A DNA stretch of 64,000 nt from Limnochorda sp. L945t. Lineage in GTDB: Bacteria; Bacillota; Limnochordia; Limnochordales; Geochordaceae. Where the stretch lies: contig NZ_CP141615.1 of assembly GCF_035593305.1 (NCBI RefSeq), forward strand, positions 1,302,001 to 1,366,000, given 5' to 3'. The notes beneath the pieces are model-generated. The model had not been told where the DNA came from. It did no database searches and worked only from the letters and a program-made list of their open reading frames with translations. The translations under genes were made by a program, and so were the position numbers. This document shows positions 44,457 to 51,775 of this stretch, piece by piece (position 1 is the stretch's first letter; each line of letters starts with the position of its first letter).

Positions 44457-46606
44457 GGTGACGCTTCCTTTCCGCTCCCGGGAGGCTCGAACCGCACCTC
44501 CACCGGGCTGCCGACCGGCACGCGGGTCCCCGGGCTCGGACTCTGAAACGTGGCGAATCCCGAGCCGTCCACGTGCAGGATGAGGCCGTACTCCGCCAGG
44601 ATGGCAGCTACGTCCCTCACGCTCTTGCCCAGGACCGGCGGCACCTCCACTTCGCTCCGCTCCACCGGGTGGACGTGCTGGTCGAGGACCAGCAGCACCC
44701 GCGTCCCTGGATCCACTTCGGCTCCGCCCCTCGGGATCTGGTCGACGACGAGCCGGCCGGTGCCCTCGATCCCCGTCTTGAGCCCGGCGGCGCCGAGCTT
44801 CTGGGCGGCCTCTTCGGCCGTCAGGTAGAGCACGTTGGGCACCAGCACCATCTGGACGCCGTTGGCGTCCTTGGAAGGTTGCTTCGGTTTCTCCTCCCGG
44901 CGGGGCACCCGTAAATACCCCAGGGCGTCTTCCATGATCGCCTTGAAGGTGGGAGCCGCCCACAACCCGCCCCACCGAGGCTGCACCTTCAGCCTGTAGA
45001 GCATGACCACGCCCACGATGCGTGGAGCGTCCACGGGGGCGAAGCCCAAGAACGAGGCCATCGTGTCGTCACCGTAACCCCCCGTCGGCCGAGGGATCTG
45101 GGCCGTACCGGTCTTGCCGGCGACGCGGTAACCAGGAATCTCCGCCCGGGTCCCGGAACCGTTGACCACGACGCTGCGCATCATCCGGGCAAACTCCTGT
45201 GCCGTGGCCGGCGAGAGGACCCGCCGCAGGGCCATGGGAGAGGTGCGCTCCAGCACCTGCCCGTCGGCGGTCCGGATCTCCCGCACCAGATGGGGCTTCA
45301 TCAATACCCCGCCGTTCGCGATGGTGGCAGCCGCCATCACCAGCTGCAGCGGCGTCACCGAGACCCCTTGCCCGAACCCGATGTTGGCCCACCGGAGGAT
45401 CTCGCCGTGGGCGATCGAGCCCGGGACCGGCAGGGAGCCCGCTGCCTCGCCAGGGAAGTCGATCCCGAGAGGCTCGCCAAAGCCGAACGCCCGGGCAAAC
45501 TTGTAAAAGAGTGCAGGGCCGAGGCGCTGGGCTCCGATGATGGCGAAGACCGGGTTGCACGAATTCTCCACGGCTTCGACGAAGCTCTGGCTCCCGTGGC
45601 CCCCCGGCAGCCAGCAGCTGACCTTGCCCCCGCCGATCAGCACGAAGCCCGGGTCGAAGAACCGGTCGTCGGGCCGGACGACGCCGGCCTCCAGCGCGGC
45701 GGATCCCGTGACCACCTTGAACGTCGAGCCGGGTTCGAGCTGGTCCGTGACGGCCCGGTTGCGACGCACTTCGGGAGGGTAGTCGCTGTAGTGGTTGGGG
45801 TCGAAGCCGGGGTACTGGGCCATCGCCAGGATCTCGCCGGTGGACGGGTCGACGGCGACGAACAGCCCGAAGTCCGATTGGGTCTCCTTGACGGCCCGCT
45901 CCAGCTCCCGCTCGGCCCGGTACTGGATCACCTGGTCGATGGTGAGCACCAGGGTGTGGCCATCCTCTGCCGGCACGTAGCGGCTCACGCCGCCGGGGAT
46001 CTCCCGGCCGGCCGCGTCCCGCTCGGCCTCGACCCTGCCCTGGACGCCCCGCAGGTGCGCATCGTAGTAAAACTCGAGCCCTTCCAACCCCTGGTTGTCG
46101 ATCCCCGTGATGCCCAGCACCTGGGCCGCGAGGGTGCCGTTGGGGTAGACGCGCTGGGGGCGCTCCACCAGCCCGATGCCTGGCAGGCGGAGCGTCCGAA
46201 TGGCCTGAGCTTGCTCCGGCCCCAGATTGCGCGCGATCCAGACCGTCGCCTGGCGCATCCGCAGGCGCTGTTCGATCTCCCCGGCATCCATCCCGAGCAC
46301 CGAAGCCAGTTTGCGCGCGGTACCGGCCGGGTCCCCCACCTCGGACGGGACCGCGTACACCGCGTCGGCGCTGACGCTGATGGCCAGCTTGTTACCCGAA
46401 CGGTCGAGGATGGTGCCCCGCTGGGCGTCGAGGGGCAACGGTCTCAGCCGCTGCTCGAGGGCGAGACGGGTGAAGTGGCCGTGTCGTACCACCTGCAGGT
46501 AGAATAGCCGTGCGGTGAGTGCCGCGCCCGCAGCCAGGGTCCCCAGGAGGAGCCACGCGATCCGCCGGCGCACCCCGGTCGGTGAAATGGCAGGGTAGCG
46601 TACCAA
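44453..46606 (-). CDS. class B penicillin-binding protein with PASTA domains (SpoVD/PbpB type)
   Basis: Monofunctional transpeptidase of 717 aa. It has one N-terminal membrane helix, a dimerisation domain, and the catalytic domain with SxxK (GSTFK), SxN (ENSCN) and KTGTAQ. Two PASTA domains follow (VLVPNVLYLTAEEAA; VPPVLGKSVRDVAAIL). A single such gene sits between ftsL and murE. Bacillus has two here, pbpB and spoVD, so this one may serve both division and spore cortex. The TTG start is 5 bases from GGGAG. Confidence 0.94.
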   Translation of the reverse strand: MVRYPAISPTGVRRRIAWLLLGTLAAGAALTARLFYLQVVRHGHFTRLALEQRLRPLPLDAQRGTILDRSGNKLAISVSADAVYAVPSEVGDPAGTARKLASVLGMDAGEIEQRLRMRQATVWIARNLGPEQAQAIRTLRLPGIGLVERPQRVYPNGTLAAQVLGITGIDNQGLEGLEFYYDAHLRGVQGRVEAERDAAGREIPGGVSRYVPAEDGHTLVLTIDQVIQYRAERELERAVKETQSDFGLFVAVDPSTGEILAMAQYPGFDPNHYSDYPPEVRRNRAVTDQLEPGSTFKVVTGSAALEAGVVRPDDRFFDPGFVLIGGGKVSCWLPGGHGSQSFVEAVENSCNPVFAIIGAQRLGPALFYKFARAFGFGEPLGIDFPGEAAGSLPVPGSIAHGEILRWANIGFGQGVSVTPLQLVMAAATIANGGVLMKPHLVREIRTADGQVLERTSPMALRRVLSPATAQEFARMMRSVVVNGSGTRAEIPGYRVAGKTGTAQIPRPTGGYGDDTMASFLGFAPVDAPRIVGVVMLYRLKVQPRWGGLWAAPTFKAIMEDALGYLRVPRREEKPKQPSKDANGVQMVLVPNVLYLTAEEAAQKLGAAGLKTGIEGTGRLVVDQIPRGGAEVDPGTRVLLVLDQHVHPVERSEVEVPPVLGKSVRDVAAILAEYGLILHVDGSGFATFQSPSPGTRVPVGSPVEVRFEPPGSGKEASP

Positions 46607-46647
46607 CCGCGCTCCCGCGCCTTCCTTGCGCTATGCTCGCCTCGCAT

Positions 46648-47196
46648 CTACGGCCACCGGGGAAGCTGGCGCGCCAGGGCGGCAGGCTTGTCGACGAGGA
46701 GCTGCCCGAGGGCCGAGGCAACCCGGGCCACCAGTCCGGCCGGGCCCCTCCCGCGCTCGTCCGCCCTGCGGACCTGCTGCAGCGACAGCTCGTGGACTCT
46801 GGCAAGCTGCACCTCGGACGTCGCGGGCGCGGGCTCGACCGGCAGCAGCCGGACTTGCTTCGGCTTGACCATCGCCAGCTGCACTCGGGCCAGCTCCTCC
46901 GTCTTTTCGGGAGAGAGCTCCCGAGCAAGCGCCACTTCGAGCGCCTGCCCTCGCCGCTTTTCCATCGCGAGCTGTTGCTCCAGGCTCTCTACCTGGCGGG
47001 AGACCAGGGTCATGCGCACCATCAGGCTCAAATAGGCGGCGGAGAAAGCCACCACCGTGGCCACTCCCACCATCCACGCCGCCACCAGGCGAGACGGTCG
47101 CTGCCATACCGCGGCCGCTGGCTCCGCCGGAGCCGGCGTCTCCCGCTCCTCCCACCATTCCCGGCGGTCGACGAGGCTAGCGCGCACGCTTGCCAT
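46648..47196 (-). CDS. ftsL: FtsL-like division protein
   Basis: Bitopic 182-aa protein in the position of ftsL, between rsmH and the PBP. A charged cytoplasmic head (to about 43) is followed by a membrane helix (about 46-66) and a leucine-zipper-like coiled coil (VSRQVESLEQQLAMEKRRGQ). Then comes a longer than usual Ala/Arg/Leu-rich C-terminal part. The ATG has AGAGG 5 bases upstream. Assigned by topology and context; sequence conservation of FtsL is weak. Confidence 0.75.
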   Translation of the reverse strand: MASVRASLVDRREWWEERETPAPAEPAAAVWQRPSRLVAAWMVGVATVVAFSAAYLSLMVRMTLVSRQVESLEQQLAMEKRRGQALEVALARELSPEKTEELARVQLAMVKPKQVRLLPVEPAPATSEVQLARVHELSLQQVRRADERGRGPAGLVARVASALGQLLVDKPAALARQLPRWP

Positions 47197-47204
47197 TGCC
47201 ACCT

Positions 47205-48140
47205 CTATGCATTCCCTTCCGAGGCCAGTACCCTTTCGGCCGCCCGTAGCCGGGCACTCCGGGCCCGGGGGTTTTGGGCCACCTCTTGCGGACCTGGCCG
47301 CTCGGGACGGGACGTCAGGATCCGGACCCGAACCGGCTGCCCTTCCCGCGCGGCTCGCACCCACGCCTGTTTGACCAGGCGATCCTCGAGCGAGTGAAAG
47401 CTGATGACCACCACCCGTCCGCCAGGCTTCAAAGCCTCGAGGGCCTGGGGCAGCGCCCGCTCCAGTTGCTCCAGCTCGGCGTTGACCGCGATGCGAAGCG
47501 CCTGGAAGACGCGCCGGGCGGGATGTCCCCCTTTCCTGCGAGCAGAGGCCGGAACGGCCGCCTTGATGCACTCCACGAGCTCGCCCGCCGTTCGGATGGC
47601 GCGCCGCGCCCTTTGCTCCACCACGAACCGGGCGATACGAGAAGCCCAGCGCTCTTCGCCGTAACGGCGGAAGAGATCGGCCAGTTCGCGCACGTCCAGT
47701 CGCTGGAGAAGGTCGGCCGCCGTGACCGCCAGCCGCGGATCCATCCGCATGTCGAGAGGAGCGTCGGGTACCTGGTACGTGAAGCCCCGCCTCGGATCTT
47801 CCAGTTGGTGGGTCGACACGCCCAGATCGAAGATGACGCCATCGACTGCGCCGGCATGGATTTCCCGAAGTTTCGCCCCGAGTTCAGAAAAATCCGCGTG
47901 CAATAAAGCGACGCGGTCGCTCCATGCCTCGAGATTCCTGGCGGCCACCTCGAGCGCTTCCGGATCCCGGTCCAATCCGATGAGACGGGCCTGGCCACCG
48001 GCCGCCTCGAGTAGCGCGCGGGCATGGCCTCCGCCTCCGACGGTCGCATCCACGTAGAGGCCGCCCGGCCGGGGCTCGAGCCAGCGGATCACCTCCCGGA
48101 CCATCACGGGCCGGTGCTCCCACTCCAACCTGTCCACCAC
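47205..48140 (-). CDS. rsmH: 16S rRNA (cytosine-1402-N4)-methyltransferase
   Basis: SAM-dependent rRNA methylase (311 aa). It has EHRPVMVREVIRWL at the start, the SAM loop DATVGGGGHARALL, GVSTHQLEDPRRGFTY, and VISFHSLEDRLVK. I use the GTG at 48140; GTG 48137 or TTG at EWEHRPV are alternatives. mraZ ends two bases upstream. Confidence 0.96.
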   Translation of the reverse strand: MVDRLEWEHRPVMVREVIRWLEPRPGGLYVDATVGGGGHARALLEAAGGQARLIGLDRDPEALEVAARNLEAWSDRVALLHADFSELGAKLREIHAGAVDGVIFDLGVSTHQLEDPRRGFTYQVPDAPLDMRMDPRLAVTAADLLQRLDVRELADLFRRYGEERWASRIARFVVEQRARRAIRTAGELVECIKAAVPASARRKGGHPARRVFQALRIAVNAELEQLERALPQALEALKPGGRVVVISFHSLEDRLVKQAWVRAAREGQPVRVRILTSRPERPGPQEVAQNPRARSARLRAAERVLASEGNA

Positions 48141-48142
48141 GC

Positions 48143-48583
48143 CTACAAGCCGAGCCCCACGATCTTCTCGGCGATGGCTTCGAAGCTGCTCTGGGCCCGG
48201 CTGGCGTAATCTTGCCACCCCTGCAGATCCCATATCTCCACCCGGCTCCCGACCCCCAGCACCGCGACCTCCCGTTGCGGGGCGAGGCCTGCGTACTGGC
48301 GCAAGTGCGGGGGGATCAAGGCTCGCCCCGCACGGTCGATCTCGACCGGAGATGCGCCGGCGAGCAGCATCCTCACGAAAGCCCGGGCGTCGCTCTGGGT
48401 GAGCGGCAGCGTCCGGAGCTTCTCCTCCACCGCGCTCCACTCCCGGGCCGGAAAGGCGAACAGACAGCGGTCGAGCCCGCGCGTGGCGATGAACGGGCTG
48501 CCCAGTTCCTCCCGGAAGCGAGCCGGGATGATGAGCCGCCCCTTCTCGTCCAGCTGGTGCTGGTACTCCCCCATGAATGCCAC
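48143..48583 (-). CDS. mraZ: transcriptional regulator MraZ
   Basis: AbrB-like regulator at the head of the wall cluster, 146 aa. Two SpoVT-AbrB domains are visible: FMGEYQHQLDEKGRLIIPARFR and the second with the DxxGR-type loop (IDRAGRALIPPHLRQYAGL). MraZ forms rings that bind repeated TGGGn or GTGGG boxes upstream of its own gene; such repeats occur at 48693-48727. The GTG start lacks a strong ribosome-binding site. Confidence 0.95.
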   Translation of the reverse strand: MAFMGEYQHQLDEKGRLIIPARFREELGSPFIATRGLDRCLFAFPAREWSAVEEKLRTLPLTQSDARAFVRMLLAGASPVEIDRAGRALIPPHLRQYAGLAPQREVAVLGVGSRVEIWDLQGWQDYASRAQSSFEAIAEKIVGLGL

Positions 48584-48892
48584 GGCGTCGAGGTCCCATC
48601 CGAGAGCGTGGAGCCGGCTTCAGAGATGCTTTGTGGGGGCGTGACGCGACGTGGGCCGCAGGAGCCCCTGCCCGGCCGCTTGGCGGGGTCCTCCACTCCG
48701 CGCCACTTTCCCCCACTCCGCGCCCACCTGTTTCGGCGCCGCTTCCTCAACTCCTTCTGCCAACCCCACGAAATTTCACGAAAAGGCTCGGCTCTGCGGG
48801 GATGAGCCCCCGCCGCTGCCAGGAGCAAGGCCGGCTTCGCGCGGGAGCTCCTTTCGGGGATACACTGCCGGGGGAGGAGGCTGCCGGTACCC
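48584..48892. other. divergent intergenic region between mraZ and the glycosyltransferase
   Basis: This 309-base gap has no credible gene. It holds the MraZ operator repeats (48693-48727). Around 48756-48786, on the minus strand, TTCGTG occurs twice around an AAATTT core, followed by GTGGGG. I see no good -10/-35 pair for mraZ, so its promoter is unresolved. Near the right end GGAGGAGG precedes the glycosyltransferase start. Confidence 0.6.
48693..48727 (-). promoter_or_regulatory. MraZ operator: four GTGG repeats
   Basis: On the minus strand GTGG occurs at 48727, 48716, 48706 and 48696 (5' ends), giving a period of 11, 10 and 10 bases. The intervening sequence is often GCGGA. This is the helical-turn-spaced repeat array bound by MraZ in other bacteria, and it lies 110-145 bases upstream of mraZ. 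Confidence 0.7.
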
Positions 48893-49984
48893 TTGCGGAT
48901 CGGTCTGTTGGGCCCCATCGCGTGGCGTACCCCGCCCCGTCGCTACGGGCCGTGGGAGCAGGTCGTCTCTCACCTGGCCGAAGGGCTCACCCGGCGGGGC
49001 CACGAGGTGACGCTCTTTGCGACGGCCGACAGCGAGACGGCCGCCCGGCTGGTGGCGGTGTGTCCCCGCCCGTTGGGGGAAGATCCCCGGCTGGACGCCA
49101 AGTCGTACGAGTTGCTCCACATGGCGGAGGCGTTACGCCTGGCCAGGGAGGAGGCGTTCGAGCTCCTGCACAACCACTTCAACGCCCATCCCCTCGCCTT
49201 CTCGCCGCTCGTGGACACGCCCGTCGTCACCACCTTGCACGGATCGGCGCTGCTCGAACCCTCGACCCACCTGATCTACCGCCGCTTCGCCCACCTGCCG
49301 TACGTCTCCATCAGCAACGCCGAACGAGACGGCCTTCCCGAGCTCCGCTACGTGGCCACGGTGTACAACGGCGTCGATTTGCGCCAGTTCACCTACTCGT
49401 CGCGCTCCGAGGGGTACCTGGCGTTCCTCGGGCGGATGTCCCCGAAGAAGGGCGCGCACCTGGCGGTGGAACTCGCCCGGAGGACCGGGATCCCGTTGAA
49501 GATGGCCGCGCTCATCCCGCCCGACGAACGCGACTTCTTCGAAGGAGAGATCCGCCCGCACCTCGACGGTCGCCGGATCGAATACGTGGGGCACCTGGGC
49601 CCCGAAGAGCGCGACCGGTTCCTGGGCGGGGCGCGGGCCCTCGTCCACCTGTGCACGGTCCCGGAGCCGTTCGGGCTCGCGCTGGTGGAAGCTCAGGCGT
49701 GCGGCACGCCGGTCATCGGCATGGATCTGGGTGCCGTGGGGGAGGTGGTGCGTCACGGGGAGACGGGCTACGTGGTGCACACGCTGGAAGAAGCACAACA
49801 GGCTGCCAGGGCCATCGACCGTATCGATCGGGCGGCCTGCCGGCGGTGGGTCGAGTCGCGTTTTACCGTGGACCGGATGGTGGAGGAGTACGAGCGGGTC
49901 TATGAAGCGGTGCTGGATGCCTCGAGCGCCCGGCGGAGCCGGTCGGCCACCGCATCGAGCTCGAGCCGCTCGGGAGCCGTATAG
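48893..49984 (+). CDS. GT4-type glycosyltransferase
   Basis: GT-B fold glycosyltransferase, 363 aa. The N-terminal domain has GPWEQVVSHLAEGLTRRGHEVTLFA. The C-terminal nucleotide-sugar domain has FLGRMSPKKGAHLAVELA and the EPFGLALVEAQACGTPVIG motif with the conserved glutamates. No membrane helix. Donor and acceptor cannot be told. The TTG at 48893 follows GGAGGAGG by about 12 bases. The last 85 bases overlap the HIT gene on the other strand, so the Ser/Arg-rich end (SSARRSRSATASSSSRS) may be non-conserved. Confidence 0.88.
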   Translation: MRIGLLGPIAWRTPPRRYGPWEQVVSHLAEGLTRRGHEVTLFATADSETAARLVAVCPRPLGEDPRLDAKSYELLHMAEALRLAREEAFELLHNHFNAHPLAFSPLVDTPVVTTLHGSALLEPSTHLIYRRFAHLPYVSISNAERDGLPELRYVATVYNGVDLRQFTYSSRSEGYLAFLGRMSPKKGAHLAVELARRTGIPLKMAALIPPDERDFFEGEIRPHLDGRRIEYVGHLGPEERDRFLGGARALVHLCTVPEPFGLALVEAQACGTPVIGMDLGAVGEVVRHGETGYVVHTLEEAQQAARAIDRIDRAACRRWVESRFTVDRMVEEYERVYEAVLDASSARRSRSATASSSSRSGAV

Positions 49985-50364
49985 GTGGGCGGGCGCAGCC
50001 GGAAGGCCAGACCCTCTCCCCCCGCGTAGCGCGGGATCAAGTGCAGGTGGAAGTGGAAGACCACCTGCCCTGCTGCCGCTCCGTTGGACTGCAGCACGTT
50101 GAGGCCGTCGAAGCCGAGTGTCTCCCGCATGGCCCCGGCGATCCGCCGGGCTACCCGGAAGATTGCCGCCGCCTCTTCCTCCGTGAGATCCCAGAGCGTG
50201 ACGGCGTGGCGCACCGGCACCACCAGCAGGTGCCCCCTGCTGGCCGGCGCGATGTCCATGAAGGCGACGACGCCGCTACCGTCGTCCTCGAGCACCATGC
50301 TGGCCGGCGCCTCGCCGCGGGCGATGCGGCAAAAGACGCACCCGGACTCGCCCTGCACCGTCAC
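49900..50364 (-). CDS. HIT family nucleotide hydrolase
   Basis: Histidine-triad protein of 154 aa, probably a nucleoside phosphoramidase or dinucleotide hydrolase. CVFCRIARGEAPAS at the N-terminus is typical; the zinc-type cysteines are present. The triad reads HFHLHLIPRY. The GTG overlaps the pfkA stop (GTGA), so it is co-translated with the glycolytic gene. Confidence 0.92.
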   Translation of the reverse strand: MTVQGESGCVFCRIARGEAPASMVLEDDGSGVVAFMDIAPASRGHLLVVPVRHAVTLWDLTEEEAAAIFRVARRIAGAMRETLGFDGLNVLQSNGAAAGQVVFHFHLHLIPRYAGGEGLAFRLRPPTYTAPERLELDAVADRLRRALEASSTAS

Positions 50365-51332
50365 TGCGCCAGCACCTCGGCAAGCTGCAGCACTTTCGGG
50401 TCGAGCTCCCGCTTGTGGCCGACCACTTCTTCGAGAGGCAACGCCTGCACCTTCCCTGCCAGCCAGCCGGCGATGTACCCGTAGCGGCCGCTGAGCAGCA
50501 GCTCGACGGCCATGGCCCCCGAGAGGGTCCCGAGCATGCGGTCGAAGGCCGTGGGCGTCCCGCCTCGCTGCACGTGGCCCAGCACCGTGACCCGCAGCTC
50601 GAACCCGAGCTGGTCGAGATGCTCGCGGAAGTGGGCCGCCATCCGCTCGGCGTTGTACCGGGCTCCCTCGGCCACCACCACGATGGCGTGCGACTTGCCC
50701 CGCTCGTACGCCTGGCGGAGCTCCCGGGCCACCTCGTCCGGATTGGTCTCGACCTCCGGCACGACCACCTGCTCGGCACCGCCGGCGATGGCCGTCATGA
50801 GGGCGAGGTACCCGCAGTCCCGGCCCATGACCTCGACCAGGAAGGCCCGGTGGTGGGACGAAGCGGTCGAACGGATCCGGTCCAGCGACTCGAGGGCGGT
50901 GTTGAGCGCCGTGTCGACGCCCAGAGTCTGATCGAAGCCGTAGAGGTCGTTGTCGATGGTGGAAGCGACCCCCGCCACGGGGAAGCCCATCCGGTGCAAC
51001 ATGAGGTTGCCGGTCTGGGAGCCCCCGCCCCCGATGACCACCAGGCCCTCGATACCGTGGGCCTGCATCTGCGCGATGGCCTGCCGGCGCCCCTGCTCGG
51101 TCCGGAACTCGGGGCAGCGCGCGCTGCCCAGCACCGTGCCGCCCATCCCGATGATGCCGCCCACGCTGCGCACGGTCATGGGCGTGAAAGCGCCGGCGAT
51201 GAGGCCCGCGTAGCCTTGCTGCACTCCCATGGTCTCCACGCCGTGGGCGGCAGCCACGCGTACGACCGAACGGATCGCGGCATTCATCCCGGGAGCGTCT
51301 CCGCCGCTGGTGAGCACTGCGATGCGCTTCAT
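50361..51332 (-). CDS. pfkA: 6-phosphofructokinase
   Basis: Group A phosphofructokinase, 323 aa, phosphorylating fructose 6-phosphate. By length and motifs it numbers like the E. coli enzyme: GGDAPGMNA (10-18), Arg72, the catalytic TIDND (Thr125, Asp127, Asp129), and EVMGRDCG. The phosphoryl-donor loop, normally GGDGS, reads GGGGS here (101-105), so the Mg-binding Asp103 is glycine while Gly104 (the ATP-type residue) is kept. Donor preference is therefore uncertain. The ATG has an AGGAGAAGGAG-like site 8 bases upstream. Confidence 0.92.
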   Translation of the reverse strand: MKRIAVLTSGGDAPGMNAAIRSVVRVAAAHGVETMGVQQGYAGLIAGAFTPMTVRSVGGIIGMGGTVLGSARCPEFRTEQGRRQAIAQMQAHGIEGLVVIGGGGSQTGNLMLHRMGFPVAGVASTIDNDLYGFDQTLGVDTALNTALESLDRIRSTASSHHRAFLVEVMGRDCGYLALMTAIAGGAEQVVVPEVETNPDEVARELRQAYERGKSHAIVVVAEGARYNAERMAAHFREHLDQLGFELRVTVLGHVQRGGTPTAFDRMLGTLSGAMAVELLLSGRYGYIAGWLAGKVQALPLEEVVGHKRELDPKVLQLAEVLAQ

Positions 51333-51393
51333 CGATCTGGCTCCTTCTCCTGCAACTGCTGACCGTCAGGGCCTGCCCCGCGGGGTCGACCTC

Positions 51394-51423
51394 GCATTCG
51401 GCCTCGGGTACCGGCGCATGTTA
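51394..51423 (+). promoter_or_regulatory. sigma-G-type promoter of the SASP gene
   Basis: GCATT (51394-51398), 18 bases, CATGTTA (51417-51423). The -10 is a perfect match to the sigma-G pattern CATnHTA, the -35 matches four of five, and the spacing is right. Transcription would start near 51430, at the ribosome-binding site GGGAGG. Confidence 0.65.
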
Positions 51424-51449
51424 AGCACCGGGGAGGCGAGCTTCCGGCC

Positions 51450-51725
51450 ATGACCGAAACACCGCAAACGCCCGCCCGGCGCTACCGCTGGCGCCGTCCC
51501 AAAGATACCCAAGACGAGACGGCCGCGCAAGGGCCGGCCTCGGGCAAGGAGGAGCTCAAGCACGAAGTGGCCCGCGAGCTGGGCCTGGAGGACGACCTGC
51601 AGGATCCCGACGAGCTGTCCGTCAGGGAGGCCGGCAAGATCGGCGGGCAGATGGTGCGCCGCCTCATCGAGGCCGGCAAGGAGCAGATGGCGCGCGAGCG
51701 CAGCGCCGACGAAAAGGCCCGGTGA
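51450..51725 (+). CDS. alpha/beta-type small acid-soluble spore protein
   Basis: Spore DNA-binding protein of 91 aa. The core from about residue 34 follows the family: ELKHEVARELGLED, then LSVREAGKIGGQMVRRLIEAGKEQMA. It has an extra 33-residue basic, proline- and arginine-rich N-terminus (ARRYRWRRPKD). The usual EIASEF-like cleavage site of the germination protease GPR reads EVARELG here. A sigma-G promoter match upstream supports forespore expression. Divergent from pfkA. Confidence 0.85.
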   Translation: MTETPQTPARRYRWRRPKDTQDETAAQGPASGKEELKHEVARELGLEDDLQDPDELSVREAGKIGGQMVRRLIEAGKEQMARERSADEKAR

Positions 51726-51740
51726 CACCCCCGTCCGGGG

Positions 51741-51775
51741 GCCGGGGGCTACCCCTCGAAGGGGTAGCCCCCGGC
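51741..51775. terminator. long perfect hairpin between SASP and fadE
   Basis: A 16-bp uninterrupted inverted repeat (51741-51756 with 51760-51775; 3-base loop) lies between the convergent genes. It contains the last codons and stop of fadE. There is no T-run on either side. It probably acts as a two-way terminator or 3' end stabiliser. Confidence 0.55.
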
